64,000 bases of DNA from NCBI RefSeq assembly GCF_022758295.1, contig NZ_JALDWJ010000003.1, positions 124,001-188,000 of the forward strand, read 5' to 3'. A program made the translations under genes and the position numbers. Position 1 is the first letter of the stretch; every line of letters starts with the position of its first letter. Below the pieces are notes generated by a model that did not search any database, was not told the origin of the DNA, and saw nothing but the letters and a program-made list of their open reading frames with translations. The DNA comes from Lysobacter sp. CFH 32150 (GTDB lineage: Bacteria > Pseudomonadota > Gammaproteobacteria > Xanthomonadales > Xanthomonadaceae). Of this stretch, positions 49,011 through 57,900 are shown in pieces.

Positions 49011-49556
49011 TTGCATTGCCCCTTCTGCCAGCACGAAGACACCCGCGTGATCGACTCGCGCGTGTCCGACGACGGGGCGACGATCCGTCGCCGCCGTGAG
49101 TGCGAGGCCTGCGGGGAACGCTTCAGCACGCTGGAAACCATCGAGCTGAAGCTGCCGTTGATCATCAAGGGCGATGGGCGTCGCGAGCAGTTCGACGCGC
49201 GCAAGTTGCGCCTGAGCCTCGACCGGGCGCTGCACAAGCGCCCGGTGTCTGAGGAGCAGGTCGAGGCGGCAGTGCGCGCGGTGGTGCACCAGTTGCGCAT
49301 GACCGCCGAACGCGAACTGCCTTCCCGCCGCGTCGGCGATTTCGTCATCGCCGAACTGCGCAAGCTCGACCATGTCGGTTATGTGCGGTTCGCCTCGGTC
49401 TATCGCTCGTTCGAGGATGTCGCCGATTTCCGCGAGGAACTCGACCGGCTCGAACGCGATATCCCCGGCGACGGGCAGCTTCCGCTGCTGGGCGACGTGG
49501 TCATGCTCGACAAAGGCGGCATCGACAAGCACGCCGACAAGCACAAGAAGAAGTGA
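49011..49556 (+). CDS. nrdR: Transcriptional repressor NrdR
   Basis: This 181-residue repressor of ribonucleotide reductase genes has zinc ribbon cysteines C3, C6, C31 and C34, followed by an ATP-cone domain (about residues 47-137) that senses dATP/ATP. The start is TTG 49011, which gives the invariant MHCPFC. The Lys/His-rich tail after residue 165 ([10 protein letters not shown]) is longer than in E. coli NrdR. It joins glyA and ribD. Confidence 0.95.
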   Translation: MHCPFCQHEDTRVIDSRVSDDGATIRRRRECEACGERFSTLETIELKLPLIIKGDGRREQFDARKLRLSLDRALHKRPVSEEQVEAAVRAVVHQLRMTAERELPSRRVGDFVIAELRKLDHVGYVRFASVYRSFEDVADFREELDRLERDIPGDGQLPLLGDVVMLDKGGIDKHADKHKKK

Positions 49557-49572
49557 TGCCTGGTTTGCCGAT

Positions 49573-50676
49573 ATGACGTTTTCCGCCACCGACCACGCGA
49601 TGATGGCGCGCGCGCTGCGCCTGGCCGAGCGAGGTGCCTACACCACCAAGCCGAACCCGATGGTCGGTTGCGTCATCGCGCACGGCGACGAGATCGTCGG
49701 CGAGGGCTGGCACCAACGCAAAGGCGGGCCACACGCGGAGGTGTATGCACTGCAGGCCGCGGGCGAGCGCGCCAAGGGTGCGACTGCCTACGTGACGCTG
49801 GAACCATGCGCCCACACCGGCAATACCGGCCCTTGCGCCGATGCCCTGGTCGCCGCCGGCGTCGCCCGCGTGGTCGGTGCGATGCGCGATCCATTCCCGA
49901 AAGTGGACGGTGTCGGTTTCGAAAAGCTGCAAGCCGCGGGCATCGCGGTGGAAACGGGGTTGATGGAAGCCCAGGCGCGCGCGCTCAACCGCGGCTTCCT
50001 GTCGCGGATCGAACGCGGCCGGCCTTGGCTGCGCGTGAAGCTGGCAACCAGCCTCGATGGACGCAGCGCGCTCGCGTCGGGCGATTCGAAATGGATCAGC
50101 GGCGAGCCCGCGCGCATGGACGTGCAGCATTGGCGCGCGCGCTCAGGCGCGATCCTCACCGGTGCCGGCACCGTGCTGATCGACGATCCGGAACTGACCG
50201 TACGCCTCGGCGATGCCACCGAATTCGTCGCGCCTTTACGGGTGGTGCTCGATCCCGGCCTCGCCACGGTCGCACGCGGCCGCGTCCGCGAAGGCGATGC
50301 GCCGACGTTGTATCTGCATGCGTCCGACGCGAAGCCACCACGGGATTTCAAGGCGCAGCACGCGGCGGCACCGGTGTTCGAAGGTCGGTTCGATCTCGAC
50401 GCGGTACTGAAACTGCTGGCCGAGCGCGGCATCAACGAAGTGCAGGTCGAAGCGGGTGCCACGCTCGCTGGCGCATTCCTGTCGGCGGGCCTGGTTGACG
50501 AGCTGCTGCTGTACGTCGCGCCGGTGTTGCTCGGCGACCGTGCGCGACCGCTGTTCGATGGTTTGCTGATCGACGCGATGTCCGATCGCCTGCACATGCG
50601 CATCGTCGAGACGCGCCGCATCGGCGAGGACGTGCGCGTGTTGCTGCAACCGGATGCGTCCCGGGCCACGAAGTGA
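49573..50676 (+). CDS. ribD: Riboflavin biosynthesis deaminase/reductase RibD
   Basis: This bifunctional 367-residue enzyme performs the second and third steps of riboflavin synthesis. The N-terminal deaminase has the zinc site H-A-E (PHAEVYAL) and PCAHTGNTGPC. The C-terminal reductase begins near residue 150 with WLRVKLATSLDGR and carries VQVEAGATLAGAFL. ATG 49573 is preferred to a longer frame reaching into nrdR. Its stop overlaps the next gene by GTGA. Confidence 0.95.
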   Translation: MTFSATDHAMMARALRLAERGAYTTKPNPMVGCVIAHGDEIVGEGWHQRKGGPHAEVYALQAAGERAKGATAYVTLEPCAHTGNTGPCADALVAAGVARVVGAMRDPFPKVDGVGFEKLQAAGIAVETGLMEAQARALNRGFLSRIERGRPWLRVKLATSLDGRSALASGDSKWISGEPARMDVQHWRARSGAILTGAGTVLIDDPELTVRLGDATEFVAPLRVVLDPGLATVARGRVREGDAPTLYLHASDAKPPRDFKAQHAAAPVFEGRFDLDAVLKLLAERGINEVQVEAGATLAGAFLSAGLVDELLLYVAPVLLGDRARPLFDGLLIDAMSDRLHMRIVETRRIGEDVRVLLQPDASRATK

Positions 50677-51569
50677 ACACCTCGTTCGCCGGCGCGGCTT
50701 TCAAGGATCATTTCTCTGCAGTCGCTGCCGATTACGCCAGCGCGCGGCCGGAATATCCCGAAGCGTTGTTTGCCTGGATCGGATCGCTGACGCCCGCAAG
50801 TGGCCGCGTATGGGAGGCGGGTTGCGGCAGTGGCCAGGCCAGCCGCGGGCTCGCCCGACATTTCGACACGGTGTTCGCCACCGATCCGAGTGCCGCGCAG
50901 ATCGCGCAGGCCAGCGGACCGGCAAACGTCACGTTCGCGGCCGAACCCGGCGAGCGCTGCAGCCTGCCCGATGCCAGCGTCGATGCCGTGTGCGTGGCGC
51001 AGGCCCTGCATTGGTTCGATCGCGCCGCATTCTTCGCCGAGTGCGCGCGCGTGCTCAGGCCCGGCGGCGTGCTGGTCGCATGGGGGTACCAGGACATCGA
51101 AGTACCGCCGTCGCTGGTCGCGGCGAATGCCGCGTTGCAGGAGGAAATCCGCGTCTACTGGCCGCCAGAACGCGCGCTGGTGGATTCGGCGTATGCCGGG
51201 TTCGCGTGGCCGTTCGCGAAGGTCGAGGTGCCAGCGTTCGCGATGACTGCGGAATGGGCGCTGCCACGCCTGCTCGGCTATTTCTCCAGCTACTCGGCGA
51301 CCAAGCAGTATCGCGAGGCCACTGGCACCGATCCGGTGGCGCAGCATGCGCCAGCATTGGCTGCGGCATGGGGCGATCCCGAATCGACGCAAACGTTGTG
51401 TTGGCCATTGTTCGTGCACGCGCGGCGCAAGGGTGAGCGGGCGCGTACAGCCGATGCCCTATCGGCATCGGCTGCGGCCGTGAACGCCCGGCCAGGGATG
51501 GCCGGGCAGGGCGATCCGAAGCGAGATAGTGCCGCCATGGATGGCTGCGAGGACATGGGGAAAAACTGA
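50673..51569 (+). CDS. Class I SAM-dependent methyltransferase with repeat-derived tail
   Basis: This 298-residue protein has a Rossmann methyltransferase fold at residues about 40-145: motif I VWEAGCGSGQASRGLA, an acidic strand end FATDPS, and LHWFDRAAFFAECARVLRPGGVL. It resembles small-molecule methyltransferases of the trans-aconitate/juglone type; its substrate is unknown. The natural end is probably near WPLFVHARRKGE (about residue 257). The last 40 or so residues are encoded by palindromic repeat DNA. GTG 50673 overlaps ribD. Its presence in the riboflavin operon does not by itself prove a role there. Confidence 0.85.
   Translation: MNTSFAGAAFKDHFSAVAADYASARPEYPEALFAWIGSLTPASGRVWEAGCGSGQASRGLARHFDTVFATDPSAAQIAQASGPANVTFAAEPGERCSLPDASVDAVCVAQALHWFDRAAFFAECARVLRPGGVLVAWGYQDIEVPPSLVAANAALQEEIRVYWPPERALVDSAYAGFAWPFAKVEVPAFAMTAEWALPRLLGYFSSYSATKQYREATGTDPVAQHAPALAAAWGDPESTQTLCWPLFVHARRKGERARTADALSASAAAVNARPGMAGQGDPKRDSAAMDGCEDMGKN
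51450..51558. repeat. Multi-hairpin repeat forming the 3' end of the methyltransferase gene
   Basis: GCCGATGCC/GGCATCGGC (51450-51472) and CCCGGCCA/TGGCCGGG (51487-51506) are perfect hairpins, followed by CCGCCATGGATGGCTGCGAG. This resembles intergenic repeats of the group (a GCCATGGATGGC motif next to CCAGGGATGGCCGGG) and reads through in frame as the C-terminal tail of the methyltransferase. Confidence 0.7.
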
Positions 51570-51570
51570 A

Positions 51571-52173
51571 GTGTTCACTGGTCTCATCGAAGGCGTCGGC
51601 GCGCTCGCTGCACGCGACATGCGCGGCGGCGATGCACGCCTGCGCATCGACGTCGGCACGCTGGCCGTCGCCGACGTGCAACTCGGCGAAAGCATCGCGG
51701 TCAACGGCGTGTGCCTGACCGTAGTTGCGTTCGACGCAACCAGCTTCGAGGCCGATGCCTCGAACGAGACTCTGGCGCTGACGACGCTCGGCGAATTGCC
51801 GATCGGTCGCGCCCTGAACCTGGAACGCGCCATGCGCCCGACCGACCGCCTCGGCGGCCACATGGTCAGCGGCCACGTCGATGGCGTTGGCCGTGTGCTG
51901 CAGGTGCGGGATGACGCCCGCGCGCAGCGTTGGCAATTCACCGTTCCGCCTGCACTGCTGCGCTATATCGCGCAGAAGGGCTCGATCTGCGTCGACGGCG
52001 TCAGCCTCACCGTCAACGCGGTCGACCCCCAGGGCTTCGAAGTCGCGCTGGTGCCGCACACGGTGGCGCACACCGCGTTCGCGCAGACGGCAGTCGGCGA
52101 CGCGGTCAATCTGGAAGTCGACCTGGTCGCGCGCTATGTCGAGCGACTGCTAACCGCACGAGACAACGCATGA
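51571..52173 (+). CDS. ribE: Riboflavin synthase (alpha subunit)
   Basis: This 200-residue riboflavin synthase converts two 6,7-dimethyl-8-ribityllumazine molecules to riboflavin. It has two lumazine-binding halves, each with the S-x-x-V-(N/D)-G-V-x-L-T-V line (SIAVNGVCLTVV and SICVDGVSLTVN) and GHVDGVG. The start is GTG 51571, giving M-F-T-G-L-I-E-G, the family N-terminus. The leader comes from the repeat element ending the previous gene. It overlaps ribB by ATGA. Confidence 0.94.
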   Translation: MFTGLIEGVGALAARDMRGGDARLRIDVGTLAVADVQLGESIAVNGVCLTVVAFDATSFEADASNETLALTTLGELPIGRALNLERAMRPTDRLGGHMVSGHVDGVGRVLQVRDDARAQRWQFTVPPALLRYIAQKGSICVDGVSLTVNAVDPQGFEVALVPHTVAHTAFAQTAVGDAVNLEVDLVARYVERLLTARDNA

Positions 52174-53273
52174 GTTTTGCACCGATCCCGGAACTGCTGG
52201 ACGAACTGCGCGCCGGGCGCATGGTCGTGATCGTCGACGACGAGGACCGCGAGAACGAAGGCGACCTGATCATGGCCGCCGAACTGGTGCGGCCGGCCGA
52301 CATCAACTTCATGGTTACGCATGCGCGCGGCCTGGTCTGCCTGTCGTTGACGCGCGAGCGTTGCAAGCAACTCGGACTGCCGCCGATGGTGCGCGACAAC
52401 ACTTCGCCGCACGGCACCAACTTCACCGTCAGCATCGAAGCCGCCGAAGGCGTCACCACCGGCATCTCCGCTTACGATCGCGCACACACCATCCGCACCG
52501 CGGTGCGGCCCGACGCGCATCCGAACGATCTGTCGCAGCCGGGGCATATCTTCCCGCTGATGGCGCAGCCGGGCGGGGTGCTCAATCGCGCCGGTCACAC
52601 CGAAGCGGCGAGCGATCTTGCACTGCTCGCCGGATTCGAGCCGGCGGGCGTGCTGGTCGAAATCCTGAACCCGGACGGTTCGATGGCGCGGCGCCCGGAA
52701 CTGGAAGTGTTTGCGCGCGAGCACGGCTTGAAGATGGGTTCGATCGAGGACCTGATCCGCTATCGGCTTGCCACCGAGCACACCATCGAGCGCGTCGACA
52801 GTCGCGATATCGACACCGAGCACGGGCCGTTCCGCCTGGTCACCTATCGCGACCGCGTCAGCCGCGCGCTGCATTTTGCGCTGCTGCGTGGCGAAGCCGA
52901 AGCCGCCACGCCAACGCTGGTGCGCGTGCACATGCAAAACCCGCTGGCCGATGCGCTGCACTGGCGTCGTGCGGACTTCGGGCCTGCGGTCGGCGATGTC
53001 CTCGCTGCCATCGTGCGCGAAGGCAGGGGTGCGCTGGTATTGCTTGGCGAGGCGCAGGACGCCGACGCGCTGCTGGGACGCATCCGCGAGCAGCCTGAAC
53101 CCATCACACGTGGCGGCGCGCTGGTCGAATGGCGTCGCAACGGCGCCGGCAGCCAGATCCTGGCCGATCTCGGCCTCGGCAAGCTGCGCGTACTGGGCAC
53201 CCCGCGCAAACAGATCGGCCTGGCCGGCTTCGGGCTGGAAGTCGTCGAGTACGTGGAATTGCCGCATTCCTGA
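52170..53273 (+). CDS. ribB: 3,4-dihydroxy-2-butanone 4-phosphate synthase with degenerate GTP cyclohydrolase II domain
   Basis: This 367-residue protein's N-terminal 205 residues are an intact DHBP synthase: [29 protein letters not shown] and [13 protein letters not shown]. The C-terminal part (about 210-360) aligns in layout with GTP cyclohydrolase II ([48 protein letters not shown]). It lacks the zinc-binding cysteines and the GECLTGD...RCDCG region, so it should not hydrolyse GTP. A separate ribA is needed elsewhere in the genome. Confidence 0.93.
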   Translation: MSFAPIPELLDELRAGRMVVIVDDEDRENEGDLIMAAELVRPADINFMVTHARGLVCLSLTRERCKQLGLPPMVRDNTSPHGTNFTVSIEAAEGVTTGISAYDRAHTIRTAVRPDAHPNDLSQPGHIFPLMAQPGGVLNRAGHTEAASDLALLAGFEPAGVLVEILNPDGSMARRPELEVFAREHGLKMGSIEDLIRYRLATEHTIERVDSRDIDTEHGPFRLVTYRDRVSRALHFALLRGEAEAATPTLVRVHMQNPLADALHWRRADFGPAVGDVLAAIVREGRGALVLLGEAQDADALLGRIREQPEPITRGGALVEWRRNGAGSQILADLGLGKLRVLGTPRKQIGLAGFGLEVVEYVELPHS

Positions 53274-53334
53274 CATCCGCGGCCAGCCTGTGCTGGCAGG
53301 CGTTAAACTGGCCCACCTTTTTGAAAGCCTGCCC

Positions 53335-53817
53335 ATGCCCCGTTACGAAGGCGATCTGCGTGCCGCCGAAGGCGCCCGCTTCGCGATCCTCGCCAGCCGC
53401 TGGAACCCGCGCGTCACCGATGCGCTGGTCGCCGGCGCGCGCAAGGCGTTCATCGACAACGGCGTGGCCGAAGCCGCGGTCGACGTGATCCGCGTGCCGG
53501 GCGCGTGGGAGTTGCCGCTGGCCGCGGCGCGACTCGGTGCGGCGGGATCGCACGTCGCCATCGTTGCGCTCGGCTGCGTGGTGCGTGGCGATACGCGTCA
53601 TTACGAACACGTCGCCGATCGTTGCGCCGAAGGATTGATGCGCGTGGCGCTCGACTATCGCCTGCCGGTGCTCAACGGCGTGCTCGCAGCAGAGCGGTTT
53701 GAAGACGCCGAAGCACGCGCGGGCGGCACGCATGGCAACAAGGGCGAGGAAGCCGCACTCGCGGCAATCGAAATGGCGAACTTGTTGGAGAAACTGCCCT
53801 TGAGGACCCAGCCGTGA
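53335..53817 (+). CDS. ribH: 6,7-dimethyl-8-ribityllumazine synthase
   Basis: This 160-residue lumazine synthase joins the RibB product with the pyrimidine from RibD. It has [42 protein letters not shown] and [17 protein letters not shown]. It starts 61 bases after ribB and overlaps nusB by GTGA, giving the common ribH-nusB pair. Confidence 0.95.
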   Translation: MPRYEGDLRAAEGARFAILASRWNPRVTDALVAGARKAFIDNGVAEAAVDVIRVPGAWELPLAAARLGAAGSHVAIVALGCVVRGDTRHYEHVADRCAEGLMRVALDYRLPVLNGVLAAERFEDAEARAGGTHGNKGEEAALAAIEMANLLEKLPLRTQP

Positions 53818-54272
53818 AGCACCGCAAGGACGGCATCGACCCCGTGGCGCGTTCGCGCGCACGTCGCCGCGCATTGCAGGCGATCTACGCCTGGCAGCTG
53901 TCGGGGGGCACGGCCCAGCAGATCATCGCGCAGTTCGCGCACGAGCAGGCGCACGAAGTCGCCGATCTCGAGTACTTCGATGACCTGGTCCGTGGCGTGA
54001 TGAAGCACACCGACGAACTCGATCACGCGCTCGCGGAATTCGTGGACCGTGACGTGGACCAGATCGACCCGATCGAGCGCGCCGCATTGCGCATTGCTGC
54101 CTACGAACTGCGCCATCGTCTGGATGTACCGTACCGGGTGGTGATCAACGAAGCGATCGACACCACCAAACGCTTCGGCTCCGAGCACGGGCACACCTAC
54201 GTCAACGGCGTGCTCGACCATGCCGCCGCCGCCTGGCGTGCGCCGGAATTCGGCGCCACGCGCGACAAGTAA
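53814..54272 (+). CDS. nusB: Transcription antitermination protein NusB
   Basis: This 152-residue all-helical protein, with NusE, binds boxA in rRNA transcripts. [17 protein letters not shown], the line [33 protein letters not shown], and the YVNGVLD end are diagnostic. The start is GTG 53814 inside the ribH stop. Confidence 0.95.
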   Translation: MKHRKDGIDPVARSRARRRALQAIYAWQLSGGTAQQIIAQFAHEQAHEVADLEYFDDLVRGVMKHTDELDHALAEFVDRDVDQIDPIERAALRIAAYELRHRLDVPYRVVINEAIDTTKRFGSEHGHTYVNGVLDHAAAAWRAPEFGATRDK

Positions 54273-54281
54273 CTTTTTCTC

Positions 54282-54315
54282 CCTCCCTTTCGCGAAGGGG
54301 AGGGTTGGGGAGGGG
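54282..54315. repeat. Palindromic repeat between nusB and thiL
   Basis: A CCTCCCTTTCG/CGAAGGGGAGG hairpin at 54282-54303 is followed by GGTTGGGGAGGGG. It resembles the CCCTCTCCCC-type repeat that is inserted in purL. Its right end forms the purine-rich ribosome site of thiL. Confidence 0.7.
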
Positions 54316-54320
54316 TGCTC

Positions 54321-55268
54321 TTGCGGGAATTCGATCTCATCGCGCGCATCCGAGCGCGCTCCAAGTCTCGCGATGATGTCGTGCTCGGTATCGGTGACGA
54401 TGCCGCGCTGTTGCGGGTACCCGCGGACAAGTTGCTGGTCGTGGCGACGGACACGCTCAACGCCGGCGTGCATTTTCCGGATGAGGCCATGCCCGCCGAC
54501 ATCGGCTGGAAAGCGCTGGCCGTGAACCTGTCCGACCTCGCCGCGATGGGTGCGCAACCGGCGTGGTGCACGTTGTCATTGTCTTTGCCGGACAGCGATG
54601 CCGCGTGGATCGATGCTTTCCTCGACGGATTCCTTGCGCTGGCCGATACGTTCGATGTTGCCCTGGTCGGCGGCGACACCACCCGCGGGCCGTTGTCGGT
54701 CTGCGTCACGGTGCATGGATTTGTCGACGAGACGCGCGTGTTGCGTCGCGATGCCGCGCGCATTGGCGACGAGATCTGGGTGACCGGTACGTTGGGCGAT
54801 GCCGCTGGTGCGCTGGCGCAGTGGCAGGCGCAGCAACCAATCGACCCGATGTTGCGTGCGCGACTCGATCGGCCGGCGCCACGCATCGCAGCCGGCCTGG
54901 CATTTGCCGGCATCGCGCATGCAGGCATCGATCTCTCCGATGGTTTGCTTGCCGACCTCGGCCATGTCTGTAGCGCGAGTGAAGTCGCTGCCGAGGTGGA
55001 GGTCGATGCGCTACCAGCATCGCCGGCATTGCAGGCCGCGTTCGATAGCGCTGCGCGCCGCGCACTCCAAACGAGCGGCGGCGACGATTACGAGCTGTGC
55101 TTCACCGCTGCTGCGGATCAACACGAAGGTGTCGTTCGCGTGGCACAAGAAACTGGCATCGCTGTTACCCGTATCGGCCGCGTCGTCGCGGGATCAGGCG
55201 TGCATGCCGTGTTGGCGGATGGCACCGAATGGATACCGCCGCGCGCGGGTTACGTCCACTTCGCGTAG
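54321..55268 (+). CDS. thiL: Thiamine-monophosphate kinase
   Basis: This 315-residue kinase makes thiamine pyrophosphate. It has GIGDDAALLR, TDTLNAGVHFP, ALAVNLSDLAAMGA, GGDTTRGPLSVCVT, GIDLSDGLLADLGH and GGDDYELCFT. TTG 54321 is chosen because MREFDLIARI matches the family start and AGGGG ends five bases before it. A GTG two codons earlier is possible but sits on top of the ribosome site. The order ribH-nusB-thiL is common in proteobacteria. Confidence 0.94.
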   Translation: MREFDLIARIRARSKSRDDVVLGIGDDAALLRVPADKLLVVATDTLNAGVHFPDEAMPADIGWKALAVNLSDLAAMGAQPAWCTLSLSLPDSDAAWIDAFLDGFLALADTFDVALVGGDTTRGPLSVCVTVHGFVDETRVLRRDAARIGDEIWVTGTLGDAAGALAQWQAQQPIDPMLRARLDRPAPRIAAGLAFAGIAHAGIDLSDGLLADLGHVCSASEVAAEVEVDALPASPALQAAFDSAARRALQTSGGDDYELCFTAAADQHEGVVRVAQETGIAVTRIGRVVAGSGVHAVLADGTEWIPPRAGYVHFA

Positions 55269-55272
55269 CGCA

Positions 55273-56091
55273 TTACTGCATTGCTGCTTCCAGCAACGGC
55301 GCCACCGCCTCGGCCTTGAGCACGAAGCGTTTGCCGTCGCCGGCGAGTTGCGGTTGCTGCTCGAGCGGTGCATCGGGTTTGATCAATGCATTCGGCGGCA
55401 ACAGCGGGAAATCGATGGTGACGTCGCGTGCCTGTGCTTCGCTACCGGTGATGGCGCGAAACAGCTGTGCGGCCATGATCAAGGTTGCCGGCAGGCTCGG
55501 ATGCACCTTGTCGGGGAAGGTGGTGTCCTGCGAGTGCTTCGCTGCGTAGGCGCGCAATGTGCTGCCAGCGGGCACGACTTCGGCGGATGCACGCGATGCC
55601 AGCTGTTTGATGGCGCGATCGAGCTTGAGTTGCCAGGCCTCGTCGGGACCCCATGTTGCGAGCAATAGCGTGCGCGCACCGCCGGCCTTGGCGAGTTCTG
55701 CGAACTGCTTGTGTGCGCGTTCGGCGGCGCGGCACTCGCCTTGCTGGCGTTGCTCGGCATCGACCATGCAGGCCAGGAGGCCGCCGCGTTCTTGGAGCAC
55801 GAGCGCGTCCCATTTACCTTCGCGCAAGGCAGCGGCGGCATGGCCATCCTTCCAGCGTTCCGCGACGGTGCCACCCGGTGCGACGAAGGTCGCGGTGGTG
55901 ATGCGCATGGACGTGGGCTGCGCGATGGCGAGCGCGCGCAATGTTGCAGGCAGGTTGTTGACGTAGGTGAGGCTGTTGCCGACGAACAGCACGCGCAATT
56001 CTTGCGGTACACCGGTGGCCTGTTCGCTGGCCGCCGCTGGAGCCGCATGCCAGAACAGCAACGCAGCGATCAGTAGCAGAGGTGCACGCAT
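55273..56091 (-). CDS. Secreted SGNH/GDSL-type hydrolase
   Basis: This 272-residue protein has a signal peptide (MRAPLLLIAALLFWHAAPAAA). Block I is FVGNSLTYVNN with the nucleophile S40, and block V is D194-K-V-H197. Block III lacks the usual GxND (here VLQERGG), so this is a divergent member. SGNH enzymes are esterases or carbohydrate deacetylases; the substrate is unknown. It converges on thiL and lies 25 bases before the end of the oxidase operon on the same strand. Confidence 0.8.
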   Translation of the reverse strand: MRAPLLLIAALLFWHAAPAAASEQATGVPQELRVLFVGNSLTYVNNLPATLRALAIAQPTSMRITTATFVAPGGTVAERWKDGHAAAALREGKWDALVLQERGGLLACMVDAEQRQQGECRAAERAHKQFAELAKAGGARTLLLATWGPDEAWQLKLDRAIKQLASRASAEVVPAGSTLRAYAAKHSQDTTFPDKVHPSLPATLIMAAQLFRAITGSEAQARDVTIDFPLLPPNALIKPDAPLEQQPQLAGDGKRFVLKAEAVAPLLEAAMQ

Positions 56092-56116
56092 GGAAACCTC
56101 GAATGCAAAGCTTGCG

Positions 56117-57496
56117 TCATGGCAACAGTTTGCCCGGGTTGAGGATGCCGTCCGGATCGAACACCGCTTTTACTTGTCGCATCAGCGCCAATGTCGGCGC
56201 GTCGATCGCCTGCGGCATGAATTCGCGTTTCATCATGCCGATACCGTGCTCGCCGGACAGGGTTCCACCGAGCGACAGCGTCAGTGCGAACACCCGCGCC
56301 AGTGCGGCCTGCGCGCGTTCGCCCTGGCCAGCATCGGCCGGGTCGTAGAGGATATTGACGTGCAGGTTGCCGTTGCCGGCATGGCCGAAAGTCACGATCG
56401 GCAGCAGGAATTCACTCGCAAGCGCTTGCACGCCGCCGACCAGCGCGGGGATGCGCGATACGGGCACCACCACATCTTCGTTGATCTTGCCCGGGGCCAA
56501 CGTGCGCAGCGCCGGCGACAGCGCCTTGCGCGCAGCCCAGAGTCGGGTGCGGCTGGTTTCGTCCGCGGCATCGTCGAGCGAGACCAGGCCTTCGCCTTCG
56601 GCGGCACGCGCGAGCGCTTCGATCGCGTGCGGCAAGGTTTCGGCATCGCCATCGGCTTCGATCATCAGCAACGCGCCGGCCTCCAGCGGCAGATCGGCGC
56701 CGCCCACGTCGCGTGCGAGCTTCACGCACTCGCCATCCATGAACTCCAGCATCGACGGCGTCACCGGCTGTGCCATCAAGCGCGCGACTGCAGCCGCGGC
56801 AGACGCGACGTCGTGGTACAGCACGCGCAGCACGCGCCGGTGCGGCGGCAACGGGACGAGTTTCAGCGTCGCCTCGACGATCAGCGCGAGCGTGCCTTCG
56901 CTGCCAACCAACAGGCGTTGCAGGTCGTAGCCGGTAGCGCCTTTGGTCGTCGCGCTGCCGCAGTGAACCAACTCGCCGGTGCCGGTCACTGCACTCAATG
57001 CCAGCACGTTGTCGCGGCTGGCGCCGTACTTCACCGCGCGCGGACCACCGGCATTGCACGCGAGATTGCCGCCCACGGTCGAGTAATCGGCGCTGGTCGG
57101 ATCCGGCGGCCAGAACAACGCATCCGGCGCCAGCGCACGCTGCAAGTCGCCGTTCAACACCCCAGGCTCGACGATCGCACAGCGATCGCCAGGACGGATG
57201 TCGAGGATGCGGTTCATGCGCTCGAACGACACCACCACGCCACCTGCGACCGGTACCGCGGCGCCGGTGGTGTTGGTGCCGCGGCCGCGCGCGATCACCG
57301 GCACGCGTTGCGCACGACAGAGGCGGACCAGGGCGACGACCTGCTCGCGGGTGGTCGGCAGCGCCACGGCATCCGGCACGGCCAGCCTGCGCGAATTGTC
57401 ATAGCCGTAGGTCAGGCGTTCGTCGGGGTCGGTGCGCCAACCGTCGCCGAGCAGGGCGGCGAGTTCGTTCGATAGCGATGCCGGCAGTGCGTTCAC
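56117..57496 (-). CDS. FAD-linked oxidase (GlcD / D-2-hydroxyacid dehydrogenase family)
   Basis: This 459-residue flavoprotein has a PCMH-type FAD-binding domain (about 40-215: [31 protein letters not shown] and [13 protein letters not shown]) and a C-terminal cap with [11 protein letters not shown] and [13 protein letters not shown], where the His residues bind substrate or metal. Family members oxidise D-lactate, glycolate or D-2-hydroxyglutarate; which one cannot be decided. GTG 57496 overlaps the yraN stop, making it the third gene of the lpoA-yraN unit. Confidence 0.9.
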   Translation of the reverse strand: MNALPASLSNELAALLGDGWRTDPDERLTYGYDNSRRLAVPDAVALPTTREQVVALVRLCRAQRVPVIARGRGTNTTGAAVPVAGGVVVSFERMNRILDIRPGDRCAIVEPGVLNGDLQRALAPDALFWPPDPTSADYSTVGGNLACNAGGPRAVKYGASRDNVLALSAVTGTGELVHCGSATTKGATGYDLQRLLVGSEGTLALIVEATLKLVPLPPHRRVLRVLYHDVASAAAAVARLMAQPVTPSMLEFMDGECVKLARDVGGADLPLEAGALLMIEADGDAETLPHAIEALARAAEGEGLVSLDDAADETSRTRLWAARKALSPALRTLAPGKINEDVVVPVSRIPALVGGVQALASEFLLPIVTFGHAGNGNLHVNILYDPADAGQGERAQAALARVFALTLSLGGTLSGEHGIGMMKREFMPQAIDAPTLALMRQVKAVFDPDGILNPGKLLP

Positions 57497-57900
57497 GCGA
57501 GATCGTCGGCGCGGAATGCGTCGCGTAACCAGTTGAGCTGCGGTGCGGCGGGATCGCCGCTGGCTTCGACCACGTCGAAACGACAAGGCGCATGGGCGAG
57601 TTCGCGATGCGCGGCGAGGAACGATTGCGCGGCATGGATCAGCTTGCGGCGCTTGCCGGCATCGATCGAGGCAGCACCACCGCCGAAGCCGCCGTGGCTG
57701 CGATAACGCACTTCGATGAAAACGACGCAATCGCCATCGCGCCCGCCGTCGTCCAGCATGATCAGATCGAGTTCGCCGCCGCGGTAGTTGGCATTCGCGG
57801 CGATCCTGCGTAGTCCCGCGCGCTGCAGATACGCATGCGCAGCGGCTTCGACCGCGGCGCCGCGCGCCTTCCGGTCCAGCGATTTAACGACGGTTGCCAT
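57493..57900 (-). CDS. yraN: YraN family (UPF0102) nuclease-fold protein
   Basis: This 135-residue protein has the YraN core [30 protein letters not shown] and [16 protein letters not shown], an arrangement like that of Holliday-junction resolvases and other E-D-E-x-K nucleases. Function is unproven. It overlaps lpoA by 17 bases and the downstream oxidase by 4. The order rsmI, lpoA, yraN is conserved in gammaproteobacteria. Confidence 0.88.
   Translation of the reverse strand: MATVVKSLDRKARGAAVEAAAHAYLQRAGLRRIAANANYRGGELDLIMLDDGGRDGDCVVFIEVRYRSHGGFGGGAASIDAGKRRKLIHAAQSFLAAHRELAHAPCRFDVVEASGDPAAPQLNWLRDAFRADDLA

Noticed and set aside
49400-52170. FMN riboswitch controlling the riboflavin genes
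   Set aside because: No conserved FMN aptamer segments were seen upstream of ribD, ribE or ribB; the genes are packed with overlaps.
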